Below, in pieces: positions 15,246 through 23,097 of a stretch of 64,000 nucleotides of DNA. The position numbers were made by a program, and so were the translations under genes. A model generated the notes under the pieces. It had not been told where the DNA came from. It ran no database searches and saw nothing but the letters and a program-made list of their open reading frames with translations. The DNA lies in NCBI RefSeq assembly GCF_014192275.1, contig NZ_JACHXR010000016.1, forward strand, positions 25,583 to 89,582, read 5' to 3'. This stretch comes from Halomonas stenophila. Its GTDB lineage: Bacteria > Pseudomonadota > Gammaproteobacteria > Pseudomonadales > Halomonadaceae. Position 1 is the stretch's first letter. Each line of letters starts with the position of its first letter.

Positions 15246-17647
15246 TCATACCCCTTCCGCTTCAGGGGGCTCACCAACGCTTCTTAGTAATGCAGAGTAT
15301 TGTTCGCTATCTTCTTTTAGCTTTTCTATGATTTTTCGGGCCGCCAATTGCATCTCTGGAACTTCAACTGGCGTTGCTCCTCTTTCAAAGACCCCGCATA
15401 AATGTGAATATTCATTATTTATTCGATCGGCCAAAACAGCTGGAACACTATCATAACCAAAGAACAGATTGAGTGTTCTTTCACTCATTCCTTGATCTGG
15501 GTATTTGTAGTAAAGGTAAATTCCGAAAAACTTTCTCGCATTGTTGGCAAAATTGTAGAAGGTAATATAATTTGTGTCATCAACAGCCCCCATAGTTGCG
15601 CATTTATGAATCTGGTGGAAGAGGAAATTAAACTCTGTAACATATTCCTTGAGATAAGACGGCATAACTTGGACGGTGGATGTCCTATCCTGCCGAACAA
15701 CCATGAAATAAGCTTTCTGAAAGCCGACATTTTTACCCGCCGAATCAATATACCCACCTTTCAATCGCTTCAAATACTTGAGAAAATCAAGATTGTGCGT
15801 TGATATAAACAGCTGTTCAAACCCTCCTTTAGCAACAACCTCCGCACTTATCAAGCTATATATAAAGAAAATATGATTGCCGTCCAATGATGAAATAGGG
15901 TCGTCAATCCAAATAATCGGATTTGAATCTCGCGTCTCAATATCATCTAGCTTTGCCAAGAAATAACAAAACGCCAAAAGGCTGCATTCTCCCTCGCTTA
16001 GGTGATAAGCTTTCTTTCCATCTCGTATAACTTCGAACCGAATGCGCTTTGAGCTTTCCGCATCCTTTTTGGATTCAAGTGTCAAAAACTTATGACCAAA
16101 GAAGTCATTAAGATATTCATTAACCTTTTTGGCGCCTTTTTCTTCATCATTTAACTCACGTTTTTTGGCACTAATTAATGCTTTCTTTTGAGTAATTTCC
16201 ACGGAAATACGCGTCTTTTCGCTAGACGCTTTTTCCAGTTTATCTTTTAAGGCAGCTATAGAATCAAGCTTCGACTGGTAATCAATGATAATTAGATAAT
16301 CTGCAACCTCTTTTAACCTTAGCGCTTTTCTGGCACTGGCTTGCTCGCTATTCAAAGAGCTACTGAACAAATCCGATTCATTGCAAAGAGTTTTGTAACC
16401 ATCCCAAACAGCTTTCAATTCAGGTGAGAAATCAACAGGCTGAACGAATTCTTTAGCATTCAAAATATCGTTTTTCCTACTCGCTAGCTGCGCAATCAGT
16501 GCTTCTAAAGAACTTTGATACTCATTAACAGCCGACTCTAGCGCTGAGTTCAAATCGGAAAGTTGAGTATGAAATTTAGAATAGAAGCGTGACGGATTAA
16601 TGGTCAAAGCTGTACTGACAGCTTTTTTCTCAGCCTCAATACGTTTAACCAAGGCATCAATGTCTTTTTCTAGTTGCTCAGACTCTTCATCAAAGTGTTT
16701 ATCCAGTTTTGTCCAGCGTTCCTGCGAAATTGTATTGTCGCAAAAGGCGCATTTTTCATGCTTACCTCTGTGATGCGTGCGACCTTCATTTACCCAACGA
16801 TTTAAAACGGCATCCTTTACTAACTCTTCAATCTTGTCAGATTCACTAATTTCCTTTTTGACTAACAACTCTGCTTCTTTAACAAAAATGGTAAAACTAA
16901 GGTTGGGCGATGTGAACTTGGGTGTGTCGGGGAGAGCTTTTTCTTCAATGAGTTTTTCGTGCTGTGCGATTTCCTCAGCAGTCAATGGTTGAAAGTCAGG
17001 CTTTTTAACCTCTGCCAAGTCATCTTCCAGCTTTGTGATTGTATAGTTTTGATCGCCAAAGCGCTCTGGCTTGTATTTTATGCCAATCTTTTTATTAGTT
17101 GCTTTATCACCTAATTGCCTTTTGAGGCTGTCGTTAGCTCTTTTGTGCGCTTGAAAAACCGCGGCATAGTCATCAAAAGCGGCTTTTTTTCCGAAAACAA
17201 ACCACTTTCTTGGCCTTCATCACTTGAGCCTAACTCCGCTTCTATCTCTTCAATTTCTTTCTGAACCTTATTATTATAATCGCCAAGAATGGCAAATGGT
17301 TCTATGCTGTCATCTGGATTAGTGATAAAACGCAAGTTCTCTCTTATAAAATCCTCATTAAATACTCGTGAAATTTTTCCATGTGCTGCCAGATTCGATT
17401 GAGTTACCTCGGAGTTATCGGAGAACTTTAAGTTCAATGAAGGGGAGCCAAATTTGTCAGAAATATCACCCGTTTCTAAAGCACGAGCAATACGTGAAAG
17501 CGTTGTTTTTCCAGAATAGTTCCGCCCGTAGATAATATTTATATCAACAAAATTTTGAACGGAACCACCATTGTTCTTTACTTCATAATCCCAAGAAAAA
17601 TCCTCAAAAACGCCGAGCTTCTTTATCCGTTGTATCTTTTTCAGCAT
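15246..17647 (-). pseudogene. PrrC/RloC-like AAA_13 ATPase, split by a 1-base frameshift
   Basis: Two adjoining frames make one AAA_13 protein of about 800 residues. The first (from 17647) holds Walker A GRNYSGKTTL; the second (ending 15246) holds a long coiled coil with a CAFC zinc-hook-like pair, the ABC signature region SEGECSLLAF and Walker B IIWIDDPISSLD, then a C-terminal domain. The break is at the T7 run 17184-17190: one more base would restore EKKAAFDDYAAVF and a continuous frame to the stop. RloC and PrrC are ATPase-gated anticodon nucleases that cut host tRNA on phage attack; the nuclease residues cannot be assigned surely here. It may be a sequencing error, a real mutation or a phase-variable tract. 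Markedly AT-rich. Confidence 0.78.
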
Positions 17648-17708
17648 ACAGAGCCTCTCTGTAAACGGTATTTCCCATTTTCCGAACGTTGGGATCGGAG
17701 TAAAAATA

Positions 17709-17790
17709 AGACGTTAGCTTTGGGTCGTCAGCAGCCAAAAAAGCTCCATCAGCGTAGCCTAAGTTCAGCATCCGGCCAAGTGCAGACGCA
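17709..17790 (-). repeat. Island repeat, copy 6
   Basis: AGCTTTGGGTCGTCAGCAGCC, AGCTCCATCAGCGTAGCCT and TTCAGCATCCGGCCAAG align with copy 3. The rest of 17648-17831 is AT-rich with no gene seen. Confidence 0.7.
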
Positions 17791-17831
17791 CATCGTGGGT
17801 TTAAATAACGACACTAGGAAAAATTGGTAAA

Positions 17832-17869
17832 GCCAGAGAGAGTCGGTGGTATTAGAATCTCTCTGGCTA
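17832..17869 (-). terminator. Rho-independent terminator of the 43-aa gene
   Basis: On the minus strand AGCCAGAGAGA and TCTCTCTGGCT form a perfect 11-bp stem with a 16-base loop, followed by TTTACCAATTTTT. It lies 29 bases after the stop codon at 17898. Confidence 0.72.
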
Positions 17870-17897
17870 GCCTTGCTAGGTAAAATCACCCCCTCTT

Positions 17898-18029
17898 CTA
17901 ATCACCTTTCTTATGCTTATGAGGCTTAAGTGATGGCGTATTCCCGGGGGTGTTTTTGTTATCCCGTTGACGCCTGTCTGGCTTACCAGTTGATTCAGCG
18001 GTTCTTTTTGGACCTGGCTTTATTCCCAT
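17898..18029 (-). CDS. Small basic protein, 43 aa
   Basis: The ATG at 18029 follows AAAGGAGTAAGTC (a near-perfect ribosome site) and opens a 43-codon frame ending in TAG at 17898. The product starts MGIKPGPKRTAESTG and ends KPHKHKKGD: strongly basic, rich in Lys, Pro, Gly and His, without a hydrophobic core, so probably disordered or nucleic-acid binding. A terminator follows. I do not recognise the family. The good site plus terminator make it a likely real gene, perhaps cassette cargo. Confidence 0.6.
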   Translation of the reverse strand: MGIKPGPKRTAESTGKPDRRQRDNKNTPGNTPSLKPHKHKKGD

Positions 18030-18120
18030 GACTTACTCCTTTATAGGCACTATTTTCCGATCCAAGAAGGGGCTACCAAACTTTCACGCGGGCGAAAAAT
18101 CCTGCTGCTTGCCAGCAGTT

Positions 18121-18205
18121 CAGCTTTGGATCGGAAGCCATTCATCAGAATAGACCAAAATTCCGCATCAGGCCAAAAGCAGTCCTTTAGGCTGTCCTGA
18201 TATAA
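18121..18205 (-). repeat. Island repeat, copy 7
   Basis: CATCAGAATAGACC, TTCCGCATCAGGCCAAAAGC and CTGTCCTGATATA; closest to the copies at 6.9 and 14.05 kb. Confidence 0.55.
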
Positions 18206-18216
18206 AGACGGAATGA

Positions 18217-18260
18217 GCGGCGGTGCAGAGGGACCCGTTTTTGGTCACTTCCACCGCACT
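18217..18260 (-). terminator. Hairpin downstream of the DUF2971 gene
   Basis: GCGGTG (18220) and CACCGC (18252-18257) arms with inner GGGACC/GGTCAC pairing, 20 bases after the stop codon. It may be a terminator or a decayed attC; there is no clear T run. Confidence 0.4.
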
Positions 18261-18280
18261 TGATAGGATTGTGAACGGCA

Positions 18281-19159
18281 TTACCAACTATTAAATGGCA
18301 GAGGAGACACTTTCACCTCCACATTTCCGAGCCCAAACGAGTCCAGTAGCATCTTAATCGACGACTCACAACGATGCTGATTTGGATTTGGTCCTACTAT
18401 GACTTCACGCAGAGCAGACACGGCTACGCCGGAAAGCATTTCGAGTTCTATGTAAGGAGCCAAATAGGAAGAACTCGCCCGAAACTGTACGAGTTCCCTT
18501 GGCTCCTTTGCTACGATGCGCCATTCTGATTCCTCATGGAACCCTTCATTCTTGAAGAGTGGCGCAAGCTTGGAAATCTCAGCACAAAGCCAATCAACTG
18601 CAGCATCAGCCTGCGGCTTGTCCGGTCCTTCCGACGTACTGAGTCTATAGTCGATATTTGCATTCACTCGACCTTTGGAGTTGAGCTTTTCATAGTCACT
18701 CCGTGCGAATGCAGGCTTTGGAAACCGCTCAAAGCATTGGGTCACGAGAGATTCAACTTGCTGAATCTGCTGGTCGTGCTCATAGATGCACTGCTCCAAC
18801 CGATATCCTCTGGACTGGCAAAATTCTTCAAGACAGTCAAACTCGAAGCCCAAACACAGGCCAGCACCCGGTGGGCAATAGCCGCGCCACTGACTTCGGA
18901 GATCCGCCTTTTCGCTAAAGGACGCAACGTAAAGATCATCAGCGGAGACAGACTCAAGACCGTGCCGTATTGCCCATCCAAACGCCTCCAAGTAGTCGTC
19001 CTCCATAAGAATGCCTCCGGCCACCTGTTTCGCAAAATCAAGCCCGTGGAAGAACTCGCTCGCGTCGTTTAGATAATAGGCATGCGTCGCCCAGAGACTT
19101 CGGCTTCTAAGTACCCCAAGGATGCCGCCTAGGCTTGTGTAGTGAAAAAGTCTATTCAT
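18281..19159 (-). CDS. DUF2971 family protein
   Basis: A 292-residue protein with the hallmark DUF2971 start, RLFHYTSLGGILGVLRSRSL, WATHAYYLNDASEF and SFSEKADLRSQWRGY, and a C-terminal EWRIVA segment. The family occurs often in mobile regions and near defence genes; its biochemical activity is not established to my knowledge. Length is usual. Start at 19159, about 24 bases downstream of a CGTTAAATGC on the minus strand that fits the attC core GTTRRRY, so the gene may sit at a cassette start. Confidence 0.82.
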   Translation of the reverse strand: MNRLFHYTSLGGILGVLRSRSLWATHAYYLNDASEFFHGLDFAKQVAGGILMEDDYLEAFGWAIRHGLESVSADDLYVASFSEKADLRSQWRGYCPPGAGLCLGFEFDCLEEFCQSRGYRLEQCIYEHDQQIQQVESLVTQCFERFPKPAFARSDYEKLNSKGRVNANIDYRLSTSEGPDKPQADAAVDWLCAEISKLAPLFKNEGFHEESEWRIVAKEPRELVQFRASSSYLAPYIELEMLSGVAVSALREVIVGPNPNQHRCESSIKMLLDSFGLGNVEVKVSPLPFNSW

Positions 19160-19381
19160 CTATTCTCGCTAACTCATGCATTTAACGGCCCGAGGAACGA
19201 GCGTCTTCCAGCCGTCGTGGGATAATTTAGTTTCATTTCCTTGTACTAGCATCCAGACAGAACTGCCGCATCTATAACCACTTTGGGGCGGCAGCTTGCC
19301 ACTTCGACCAAAAGCTACCTTTCGTGAGTTCAGTATCGTCATGTCGTATGGGCATTAACCATATAAATCACGATCGGTATT
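19160..19381. other. Intergenic region with degenerate repeat traces
   Basis: No gene seen. Around 19290-19340 traces of the island repeat remain (TTTGGGGCGGCAG, CGACCAAAAGCTACC, a reduced GTTCAGTATCG). CCGTTAAATGC on the minus strand near 19185 is an attC-like core without a clear partner box. Confidence 0.35.
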
Positions 19382-20176
19382 CTAACTCACTAACTCCTGT
19401 AGAAAAGCCGTGAGCGCTTTCTTGGGATCATCCTCCTCTGAAACGATCATCTCGATTCCCCACTGTCCCAATACTTCCTGTGTCACGGGATTCGGTCTAT
19501 TTGTGAAGACGTAAGACTTTGGCCTTGCAGAGGGCAGAACTGAGCGCCCCCACATTTCCGTCAATCGATAAAAAAGGAGTCGAATATTAATATCCGAGAC
19601 ACTGTATCCGATGAAGAGAACAGAATTTCCTAGGACGTCGTTGCTGAGCTTGATATCCAGCGGAGAGTCATAATTCAGTCGGTGAAAGTAACTGGTTTCG
19701 TCGAGTACGATTGAGTTTCCGTCATCGAAATCCCCGTGTAGTTTCACAATCTGACGCTGGCCCTCCGTTGCAGATACGAGGTCGGCAACGTTGGCGATTT
19801 TGTCAAATGGCACCTCGAACTTGTCGTGAGCCATTTCAAGCCATCGATCATAGTTGGTGGTGTAGATCCTTGAGAATCGTCCAAGAGTAATCAGTCGATG
19901 AATTTCGGACGTGGAGATGTCTGTAGTAGGCTTGTGCCATTCGCGATCCATCCAGCTTAGAAGCGGGCCCAAAGTACCTTTCTTTCTCTTGTAGTATTCG
20001 GCAAGCGCAAGCGGGGTACCATATGTGGAAAAGATCTTTGGGTCATAGCCCAACTCCAGTGCAATATGGGCGGTTAGCTCGCTCCAAGTAGGCAGACTAA
20101 GGTTGGCGGAAACCCCTGCGCCTACAAAAAGCATCAGTTTGCCGGCGCGATATGAATGTAGCAACTCGGCATCCAT
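19382..20176 (-). CDS. SIR2-like NADase, KomC-like effector
   Basis: A 264-residue SIR2_2-type protein: FVGAGVSANLSLPTW (nucleotide-binding loop, residues 17-31), YTTNYD (105-110, with Asn108 and Asp110), VKLHGDF with catalytic-position His147, and LFIGYSVSD (188-195) closing the fold. SIR2 proteins of bacterial immunity hydrolyse NAD+ and arrest the infected cell. The frame is open for 72 more codons, but those are antisense-like sequence inside the HAM1 gene; the ATG at 20176 sits one base after the HAM1 TAA, so it is translationally coupled. Last gene of the deaminase-HAM1-SIR2 operon; matches the KomC role in the Kongming system. Confidence 0.85.
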   Translation of the reverse strand: MDAELLHSYRAGKLMLFVGAGVSANLSLPTWSELTAHIALELGYDPKIFSTYGTPLALAEYYKRKKGTLGPLLSWMDREWHKPTTDISTSEIHRLITLGRFSRIYTTNYDRWLEMAHDKFEVPFDKIANVADLVSATEGQRQIVKLHGDFDDGNSIVLDETSYFHRLNYDSPLDIKLSNDVLGNSVLFIGYSVSDINIRLLFYRLTEMWGRSVLPSARPKSYVFTNRPNPVTQEVLGQWGIEMIVSEEDDPKKALTAFLQELVS

Positions 20177-20177
20177 C

Positions 20178-20732
20178 TTATGTTCCCAAAGTTTTGAGGT
20201 ATTCGGCGAATTGGTCGAGAGCTTTGCGACGCATAGAGATAGCGTCTTTGGCCGCCCCCATTTCAGCAAAGGTTTTGGTGTGACCGTTCGGGACGAAAAC
20301 GCAGTCCCACTGGAAGTCCGTTGGACCAGCCGGTGCGAGAGGCACAGTTCCTTCAATGGAGCCGTAGAAAAAGCGGATCTCGCGCCCATCACAGTATCCG
20401 AGCACTGTTTTTGCGGTTACTGCGTCATCTCCGAGACCAGCTACAAGATCAACGAATCGATCTGCCTCCAGCTTGTCCCAAAAAATCTGGGTCAGCCCAG
20501 CTGGAAGCCCATTGAGACCGCTTAGGTAGAGCCCTGTATGTTCGACAAAAAGAGGGCGACCTATAACCTCAAATGCCTTGATTAATTTGTCCCGAACCAA
20601 GCGCTCGACGTCCTCGGTCTGTAACTCTTCAATTTTCCGCGACACAGGCACTACTTCCACCCCAACAGGGGTAAGAATTCGTTGCACCTCGTTGACCTTG
20701 TGCTGATTCCCGGACATGAATCGGATTTTCAA
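20178..20732 (-). CDS. HAM1/ITPase-like protein, KomB-like, probably catalytically dead
   Basis: A 184-residue protein of the HAM1/RdgB fold, which in housekeeping form hydrolyses dITP and XTP. It keeps the phosphate-binding SGNQHK (7-12) and a eukaryote-like DFQWDCVFVP and FAEMGAAKDAIS. However, FVEHTGL (62-68) has His65 where working ITPases have the catalytic Asp (E. coli IADDSGL, Asp69), and ISMRRKA has Met167 where the base-binding His of SHR is expected. This suggests a protein that binds dITP-like nucleotides without cleaving them. Overlaps the deaminase gene by 4 bases and abuts the SIR2 gene. Confidence 0.85.
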   Translation of the reverse strand: MKIRFMSGNQHKVNEVQRILTPVGVEVVPVSRKIEELQTEDVERLVRDKLIKAFEVIGRPLFVEHTGLYLSGLNGLPAGLTQIFWDKLEADRFVDLVAGLGDDAVTAKTVLGYCDGREIRFFYGSIEGTVPLAPAGPTDFQWDCVFVPNGHTKTFAEMGAAKDAISMRRKALDQFAEYLKTLGT

Positions 20733-21778
20733 TTTAGACCCTCTATGAAGGAGAACCGCTTGGCAACTTCGAATTGTTGGTAAATATCGCTGGCGGATAG
20801 TCCCTCGGTCATAGCCATAGCATCATCCTCTGCAAGGCCTCGCTGATGAATTGCTGGGTTGTCCGAGCAAATGACAAAGGGGACCTGGTGACGCCGAAAC
20901 TCGGACAGAGGATGGGCCTCGTCGGCAGGAACCGCTCCGGTGAGCCTGTTGCTGATTGGGCATACTTCGATGCAGATTTCCTGACTCGCCAAGTAATCTA
21001 ACAAGTGAGGATCTTTGCTAGCCGCTGTACCATGGCCAATTCGGTCTGCGCCAAACAATTCCACGGCTGCCCGAACGTTTTCCACGCGTCCGGTCTCACC
21101 GGCATGTATGGTGACTCCAAGCCCAAACCGGTCTTTTGCCTTTCGATACAGTGACGGCAATTCGCCTGGATACGCAATTTCTTCGTCACCAGCTAAATCC
21201 AGTCCCACCACATCGTGCGGCTCACCCAAGTTTTGATATGCCTGCAAAAGTGTAGACAGGGCAACCGAGCTGTAGTCGCCACGGCTCACAGTGAGAATCA
21301 ATCCTAAACGTATACCAAATTGGTCAGACGCAACTCTGGACGACTCGATAAGGCGTTCCAGGGCCTGAGTAGGAGAGCAATTTTGCAAAGTCGCAAGGTA
21401 CAAAACACTACTTCGGAGTTCCACAAAGCGCACATTGCTTTCCGAAAGACTAGCAAAGACCGCTAAGGTAAGGCGGTTCAAATTCTCGCGTTTTTTAGGA
21501 AAGAGACGCAAAACCTGCCAAGGGGTCAGGTATGACGCTAGTGACTGACATGGGGTGTGCCGCACTAGGTCACGCTCAATTACAAAACCGTACGGCAATT
21601 CAACCAATTCGTCGGCAAGGATGTCTCGAATTGTCGATACCGGGATCGCTCCGTTCATATGCACATGAAGTTCTCCGCGTTCCCGTTCACAAAGTTCTGC
21701 AGTCAAGCTCTGTCTTACCGCCTTATCCTCGATTGCGCCAATCTGCTTTGTTGCTGGTTCAATCTGCCACTGATTCAA
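20729..21778 (-). CDS. Adenosine-deaminase-like enzyme, KomA-like
   Basis: A 349-residue amidohydrolase of the adenosine/AMP deaminase group. Zinc and catalytic residues: HVHMNG (His38, His40), TIHAGE (His225, Glu228), DRIGHG (His249) and CSDNP (Asp306). The second Asp of the usual SDDP/TDDP is Asn here, an uncommon change. It would remove the 6-amino group from an adenine nucleoside or nucleotide. First gene of the three-gene operon; the AACC-rich upstream region 21779-22185 must hold the promoter. In the Kongming system the deaminase turns dAMP into dIMP, which becomes the dITP signal. The substrate here is inferred. Confidence 0.87.
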   Translation of the reverse strand: MNQWQIEPATKQIGAIEDKAVRQSLTAELCERERGELHVHMNGAIPVSTIRDILADELVELPYGFVIERDLVRHTPCQSLASYLTPWQVLRLFPKKRENLNRLTLAVFASLSESNVRFVELRSSVLYLATLQNCSPTQALERLIESSRVASDQFGIRLGLILTVSRGDYSSVALSTLLQAYQNLGEPHDVVGLDLAGDEEIAYPGELPSLYRKAKDRFGLGVTIHAGETGRVENVRAAVELFGADRIGHGTAASKDPHLLDYLASQEICIEVCPISNRLTGAVPADEAHPLSEFRRHQVPFVICSDNPAIHQRGLAEDDAMAMTEGLSASDIYQQFEVAKRFSFIEGLN

Positions 21779-22185
21779 TTAATATCCTTAAACAGGCAGC
21801 CATGAATGTCGTGCCTAAAAGCCACTCTATGTACCAGTTGGACACGTAGTTCGTCCCCACTAGCTGTATCAGTATTATCTCAAGTCAAAGCTCGAAGGGA
21901 GGCGATTGACCAGCTCGTCCCAAATACAGGTGAGTAGTTATTTCGAAGAGCGTCCGACTTGTATCGCAGCAATTGAGCTGGGTGTTGCGGCAGATACTCC
22001 AAGCGATTCAGGTCGTGGATGTCAGCTTTGGGTCGTAAGAAGACAGGCCCCATCGGGAACGTTTCTGGACAAGACGGAATCTCGAGCGGGTGACAAACTG
22101 AGGATGCGGCGATGGTCGTTGTCATTATTTGTATTCCCTTCCCTGGTCACGGCTGTTCCTGCGTTTATTCACCCTAGCACAAGCT
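21779..22185. other. Right boundary of the island, no gene seen
   Basis: About 400 bases between the deaminase gene and the first backbone gene. CAGCTTTGGGTCGTAAG at 22023-22039 is a trace of the island repeat. No ribosome-site-backed frame was found. GC rises sharply from about 22185, so the island edge lies here. Confidence 0.45.
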
Positions 22186-23097
22186 TCAGGTTAGTTCGGT
22201 CAATACCTGGTCGAGGGCCCTGGCCAGTACCGGGGCCAGGGGGATGGCGTTGCTGGCGTGGGCGATGCTGTCAGTGCTCCACACCTCCCCTACCCCGGCG
22301 GCCTCGATCACGTCCATGGCATTGCCGGCGAAGAGCGCATGGGTCAGCGCCACGTCCACCGAGGCCGCGCCGGCGGTGAGCAGGGCCTCGGCGGCGCGGG
22401 CGACGGTATGACCGGAACTCGCCACGTCGTCCATCAGCACCACCTGGCGGCCGGCCACCTCCAGCTCGGGCAGGGTGATTTCCACGTCGCGGTCGCCGTT
22501 GCGGGTCTTGTGGCACACGCCGAAGGCGAAGCCGGTCACCGCGGCGGCGCTCTGCACCCACTGCCGCGACTCGGCGTCGGGGCCGACCAGCAGCGGGTCG
22601 TCGCGTTTCTCGGCGATCAGCTCGGCGAGCCGCGGGGCCCCGGAGAGCGCGATGGCGTGCTTGAGGGGAATCGCCTGGTCGAGGCGCTCGATGCGGTGCA
22701 GGTGCGGGTCGACGGTGATCACGGCGTCGAACAGCTCGGCGAGGAAGTGGCCGATCAGCGGCTGGCTGACCACCTCGCCGGGATGGAAGGCGATGTCCTG
22801 GCGCATGTAGGCGAGATAGGGCGCCACCAGCACCAGGTGGCGCACGCCCTGCTCCCGGGCGTGGCGGGCGATCAGCAGCAGCTCGACGAGCTTGTCGTTG
22901 GGCCGGTCGAGGCTGCGGTAGACCACCAAAGTCTCGGGGAAGGCGTGGGCGTCGTGGAAGGGCAGCGTCAGGCGCAGCTCGTCGTCGGGGAAGTGGTGGC
23001 GCGCCACCGTCATGGCCTGGAGACCGGCGGCCTCGGCCAGGCCGGTGGCGGCGGTCGTCTCGTCGTCGCAATGCAGCAGCACGGGAGTCATCAGCAT
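22186..23097 (-). CDS. Ribose-phosphate diphosphokinase-like protein (PRPP synthase family)
   Basis: A 303-residue type-I PRTase-fold protein of the PRPP synthase family: VAPYLAYMRQDIAF corresponds to the ATP-binding flexible region, VDPHLHR to the metal site, and VVLMDDVASSGHTV to the ribose-5-phosphate/PRPP loop. It makes PRPP from ribose 5-phosphate and ATP or a related reaction. The ATG at 23097 overlaps the stop region of the upstream phosphorylase gene, so the two are co-translated. It differs from canonical Prs in the loop sequence (SSGHT instead of TGGT), so it is a divergent, specialised paralogue rather than the housekeeping copy. Confidence 0.82.
   Translation of the reverse strand: MLMTPVLLHCDDETTAATGLAEAAGLQAMTVARHHFPDDELRLTLPFHDAHAFPETLVVYRSLDRPNDKLVELLLIARHAREQGVRHLVLVAPYLAYMRQDIAFHPGEVVSQPLIGHFLAELFDAVITVDPHLHRIERLDQAIPLKHAIALSGAPRLAELIAEKRDDPLLVGPDAESRQWVQSAAAVTGFAFGVCHKTRNGDRDVEITLPELEVAGRQVVLMDDVASSGHTVARAAEALLTAGAASVDVALTHALFAGNAMDVIEAAGVGEVWSTDSIAHASNAIPLAPVLARALDQVLTELT

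Noticed and set aside
19382..21778. RADAR (RdrA/RdrB) as identity of the deaminase operon
   Set aside because: RADAR pairs a much larger deaminase with a large AAA ATPase. Here the deaminase is compact and the partners are HAM1 and SIR2 proteins.
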